Assembly (NCBI GenBank): GCA_029213195.1
Contig: JARGNI010000005.1
Coordinates: 1-64,000, forward strand
Direction: 5' to 3'
Length of the DNA stretch: 64,000 nt
DNA from: Verrucomicrobiales bacterium
GTDB taxonomy: Bacteria > Verrucomicrobiota > Verrucomicrobiia > Verrucomicrobiales > DEV007
Below, piece by piece: positions 62,439 to 64,000 of the stretch. How positions within the stretch are numbered: position 1 is the first letter of the stretch; each line of letters begins with the position of its first letter. Below the pieces are notes generated by a model. The model was given only the letters and a program-made list of their open reading frames with translations, was not told the DNA's origin and did not search any database. The position numbers and the translations under genes are program-made.

Positions 62439-64000
62439 ATGCCACACCCCTCTCATCCTGACATTCTTTCCACGGGGGATCCGTTTCCCGACCCCATCGA
62501 GGAAGGGGCAGGCGGATTCGAAGATGGCGAGGACGAACTCGATCCCCGAGAGATGCGTCGCCATTGCTTCCGACTGATCCGGGAGGTCACTGGGAAACTC
62601 GGATGGAAATACAAGGCCTGGATTCCCGCCGCGATCCTCCTCTCAGCAGTCCACCTTCTCCCGCAACGCTTCCTCCAGTTCTTTACCGAGGGGACCCAGA
62701 CTCTCGAAGAGACCGGAGCCTCGGAGTTCCTGACCTTGCTCGTGATCTTCGGAATCGCCGTGGGAGTCTGCCAGTGGGTTTCTCTCGTCCTCGACAGCAT
62801 CCTCAGTGAATGGCTTCGGCTCACGGTCAGCATCGGGCTGAAACGCGATGCGGTCGAAAGCCTCAGCCGGACCCGGATCGATGCCCTCGATTCCGCGGAA
62901 CGCGGCGACTGGATGACGAGACTCTCAAGTGACCTCTACAACGCCGAGGAATTCCTCACCGCCTCCCTCCCCGAGCAGGTCACAAATGCGACGATGATGA
63001 TCGGCGCGGCAGCCCTGTTTTTTTATCACAGCGGCCCAATCGCTTTCATCCCGATCGGCGCGGCGCTCTTCCTGGGATGGTTCAATATCGTCGTGCAGCG
63101 ACGCATGGCTCCCACCCTGAGTGCCGCCCGACAACTGGAAGGAGGCGTCTTCCAGGCCATGATCGAAACCTTCGAGGGCTTGCGAACAATCCGGAGTTTC
63201 GGAGGAGAGAAATTCACTTTTTGGCGACTCAATCAGCAGTTGAAAGATCTCTTCTCGGCTGGAATGCGGATCACCAAGTCGATGGCGCTGCTGATGGGCG
63301 TCAATGAACTCGTCGGTCAACTTGTCATCACCGGTGTGCTGACCCTCGTCGCCTACCAGATCCGCGGCGACGAGCTCACGGCGAGCGATGCCTTGGTTTA
63401 CCCGTTCTTCATTCACCTCTTCCTTGGTGCCGCGAAAGGTCTCGTCGCCTCCGCCTACGATTGGAATCGATTCTTTATCGAGGGGGGACGCCTCGCCTCC
63501 TTGCTCTACGACGAGGAAAACAAGGAAGCGGATCGAGCCGAGACCTTTGGCACACTGGAATCTCGCATACACGATGTCCAAACCTGGGAGGCGGAGGGAG
63601 TCTCGATTCGATATGGAGACGGCCCGCTCGTCGTGGAGAACCGGGACCTTTCCCTTTCACGAGGAGAACTCGTCGCCCTCATGGGCGAATCGGGATGCGG
63701 TAAATCGACTTTCGCGGAAGTCTTCGCGGGGTTGCGGAGATCCGAGAACGGGACCTTTACCGCCCACTTCGAGGAAGAGGACCCGCTCACCTACTCCGCA
63801 GCGCCCCCTTTCCTGGTCGCCTTTGTCGAGCAGCAACCCTATCTCTTCGTGGGCTCGGTGCGGGAGAATATCCGACTGGGAAATGACGAGGTGGAGGACG
63901 ACAGGATCCTTCGAGTTCTGGACGAAGTGGGTCTCTCGGAAATGATCGAGAGTCGTGGCGGCCTCGACCAGGTTCTCACCGACCGAGGCCGAAATCTCAG
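62439..64000 (+). CDS. ABC exporter of the RiPP cluster (fused membrane and ATPase domains), truncated by the window end
   Basis: 520 residues are visible from ATG 62439; no stop occurs before the window edge. An acidic cytoplasmic start (about 1-50) leads into the exporter membrane domain (segments near 61-76, 96-115, 186-200, 202-218 and 291-306), with the coupling-helix-like EGLRTIRSFGGEKFTF. The nucleotide-binding domain begins near 385; Walker A is GESGCGKST (416-424) and the Q-loop is VEQQPYLFVGSVRENI. The signature motif would follow the last visible residues (GRNLS). There is no N-terminal C39 peptidase. It would export the finished peptide after cytoplasmic leader removal. Confidence 0.88.
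   Translation, partial: MPHPSHPDILSTGDPFPDPIEEGAGGFEDGEDELDPREMRRHCFRLIREVTGKLGWKYKAWIPAAILLSAVHLLPQRFLQFFTEGTQTLEETGASEFLTLLVIFGIAVGVCQWVSLVLDSILSEWLRLTVSIGLKRDAVESLSRTRIDALDSAERGDWMTRLSSDLYNAEEFLTASLPEQVTNATMMIGAAALFFYHSGPIAFIPIGAALFLGWFNIVVQRRMAPTLSAARQLEGGVFQAMIETFEGLRTIRSFGGEKFTFWRLNQQLKDLFSAGMRITKSMALLMGVNELVGQLVITGVLTLVAYQIRGDELTASDALVYPFFIHLFLGAAKGLVASAYDWNRFFIEGGRLASLLYDEENKEADRAETFGTLESRIHDVQTWEAEGVSIRYGDGPLVVENRDLSLSRGELVALMGESGCGKSTFAEVFAGLRRSENGTFTAHFEEEDPLTYSAAPPFLVAFVEQQPYLFVGSVRENIRLGNDEVEDDRILRVLDEVGLSEMIESRGGLDQVLTDRGRNL

Overview
The window looks like chromosomal DNA of a Verrucomicrobiota bacterium (a marine or aquatic lineage is likely; family not resolved). The evidence is the mix of lineage-typical families: a PSCyt2/PSD1-type DUF1549-DUF1553 gene overlapping a DUF1501 gene, a long NagB-PIG-L glucosamine-6-phosphate deaminase, a large MoxR/DUF58/BatA-like operon, an SHD1-type secreted protein, Gfo/Idh/MocA oxidoreductases and a DUF4339 (GYF_2) membrane protein. 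GC content is moderately high, most genes are tightly packed and many overlap by 1 to 50 bases. I recognised no rRNA, tRNA, CRISPR array, IS element or prophage.

Layout. 1-4.4 kb: a secreted protein at the left edge, then a minus-strand run of two cyclophilins, an esterase-like hydrolase and a CrtI-type FAD oxidoreductase. 4.5-8.8 kb (plus): a TIM-barrel sugar isomerase, acetyl-CoA synthetase, two small proteins and ribosomal protein S21. 9-15.6 kb: a di-haem cytochrome c peroxidase with an Irr/Fur-type palindrome upstream, a polytopic membrane protein, NagB-PIG-L with a degenerate deacetylase half, a frameshifted pectate-lyase-like gene and an M50 metalloprotease. 15.6-32.4 kb (minus): an eight-gene operon of two paralogous secreted proteins, a coiled-coil membrane protein, a MoxR ATPase, a giant TPR/PQQ-propeller protein, DUF58 and two VWA membrane proteins. 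32.5-38.4 kb: an HdrA-N-terminus-like protein with a ferredoxin, a CBS-type family II pyrophosphatase, a frameshifted SHD1 protein, a tandem AP2-like protein and an HtrA protease. 38.5-46.2 kb: MoeB-rhodanese and a Trm112-like protein, NAD kinase, TlyA, an SRPBCC protein and the DUF1549/DUF1501 pair. 46.2-57.4 kb: a helicase-nuclease fusion, NnrS, two Gfo/Idh/MocA enzymes, a GYF_2 protein, an MFS transporter, a hidden 43-residue gene between terminators, OmpH and FIST.

The most interesting region is 58.1-64.0 kb, which I read as a RiPP biosynthetic cluster. The minus strand encodes a small basic protein, a radical SAM/SPASM maturase, a 112-residue precursor ending in a Trp/Arg/Asn/Cys-repeat core, a DUF692 (MNIO) iron enzyme with an extra C-terminal domain, and a cytoplasmic subtilisin-like protease. 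An ABC exporter is divergent on the plus strand and runs off the window end. A radical SAM enzyme (possible Trp-X-Asn/Arg cyclophanes) and an MNIO enzyme (possible Cys or Asn/Asp chemistry) acting on one Cys/Trp-rich core would be an unusual pairing.

Two genes (near 13587 and 35820) carry single-base disruptions at short C/G runs and a third (1-591) lacks a normal start. These may be sequencing indels rather than real decay.
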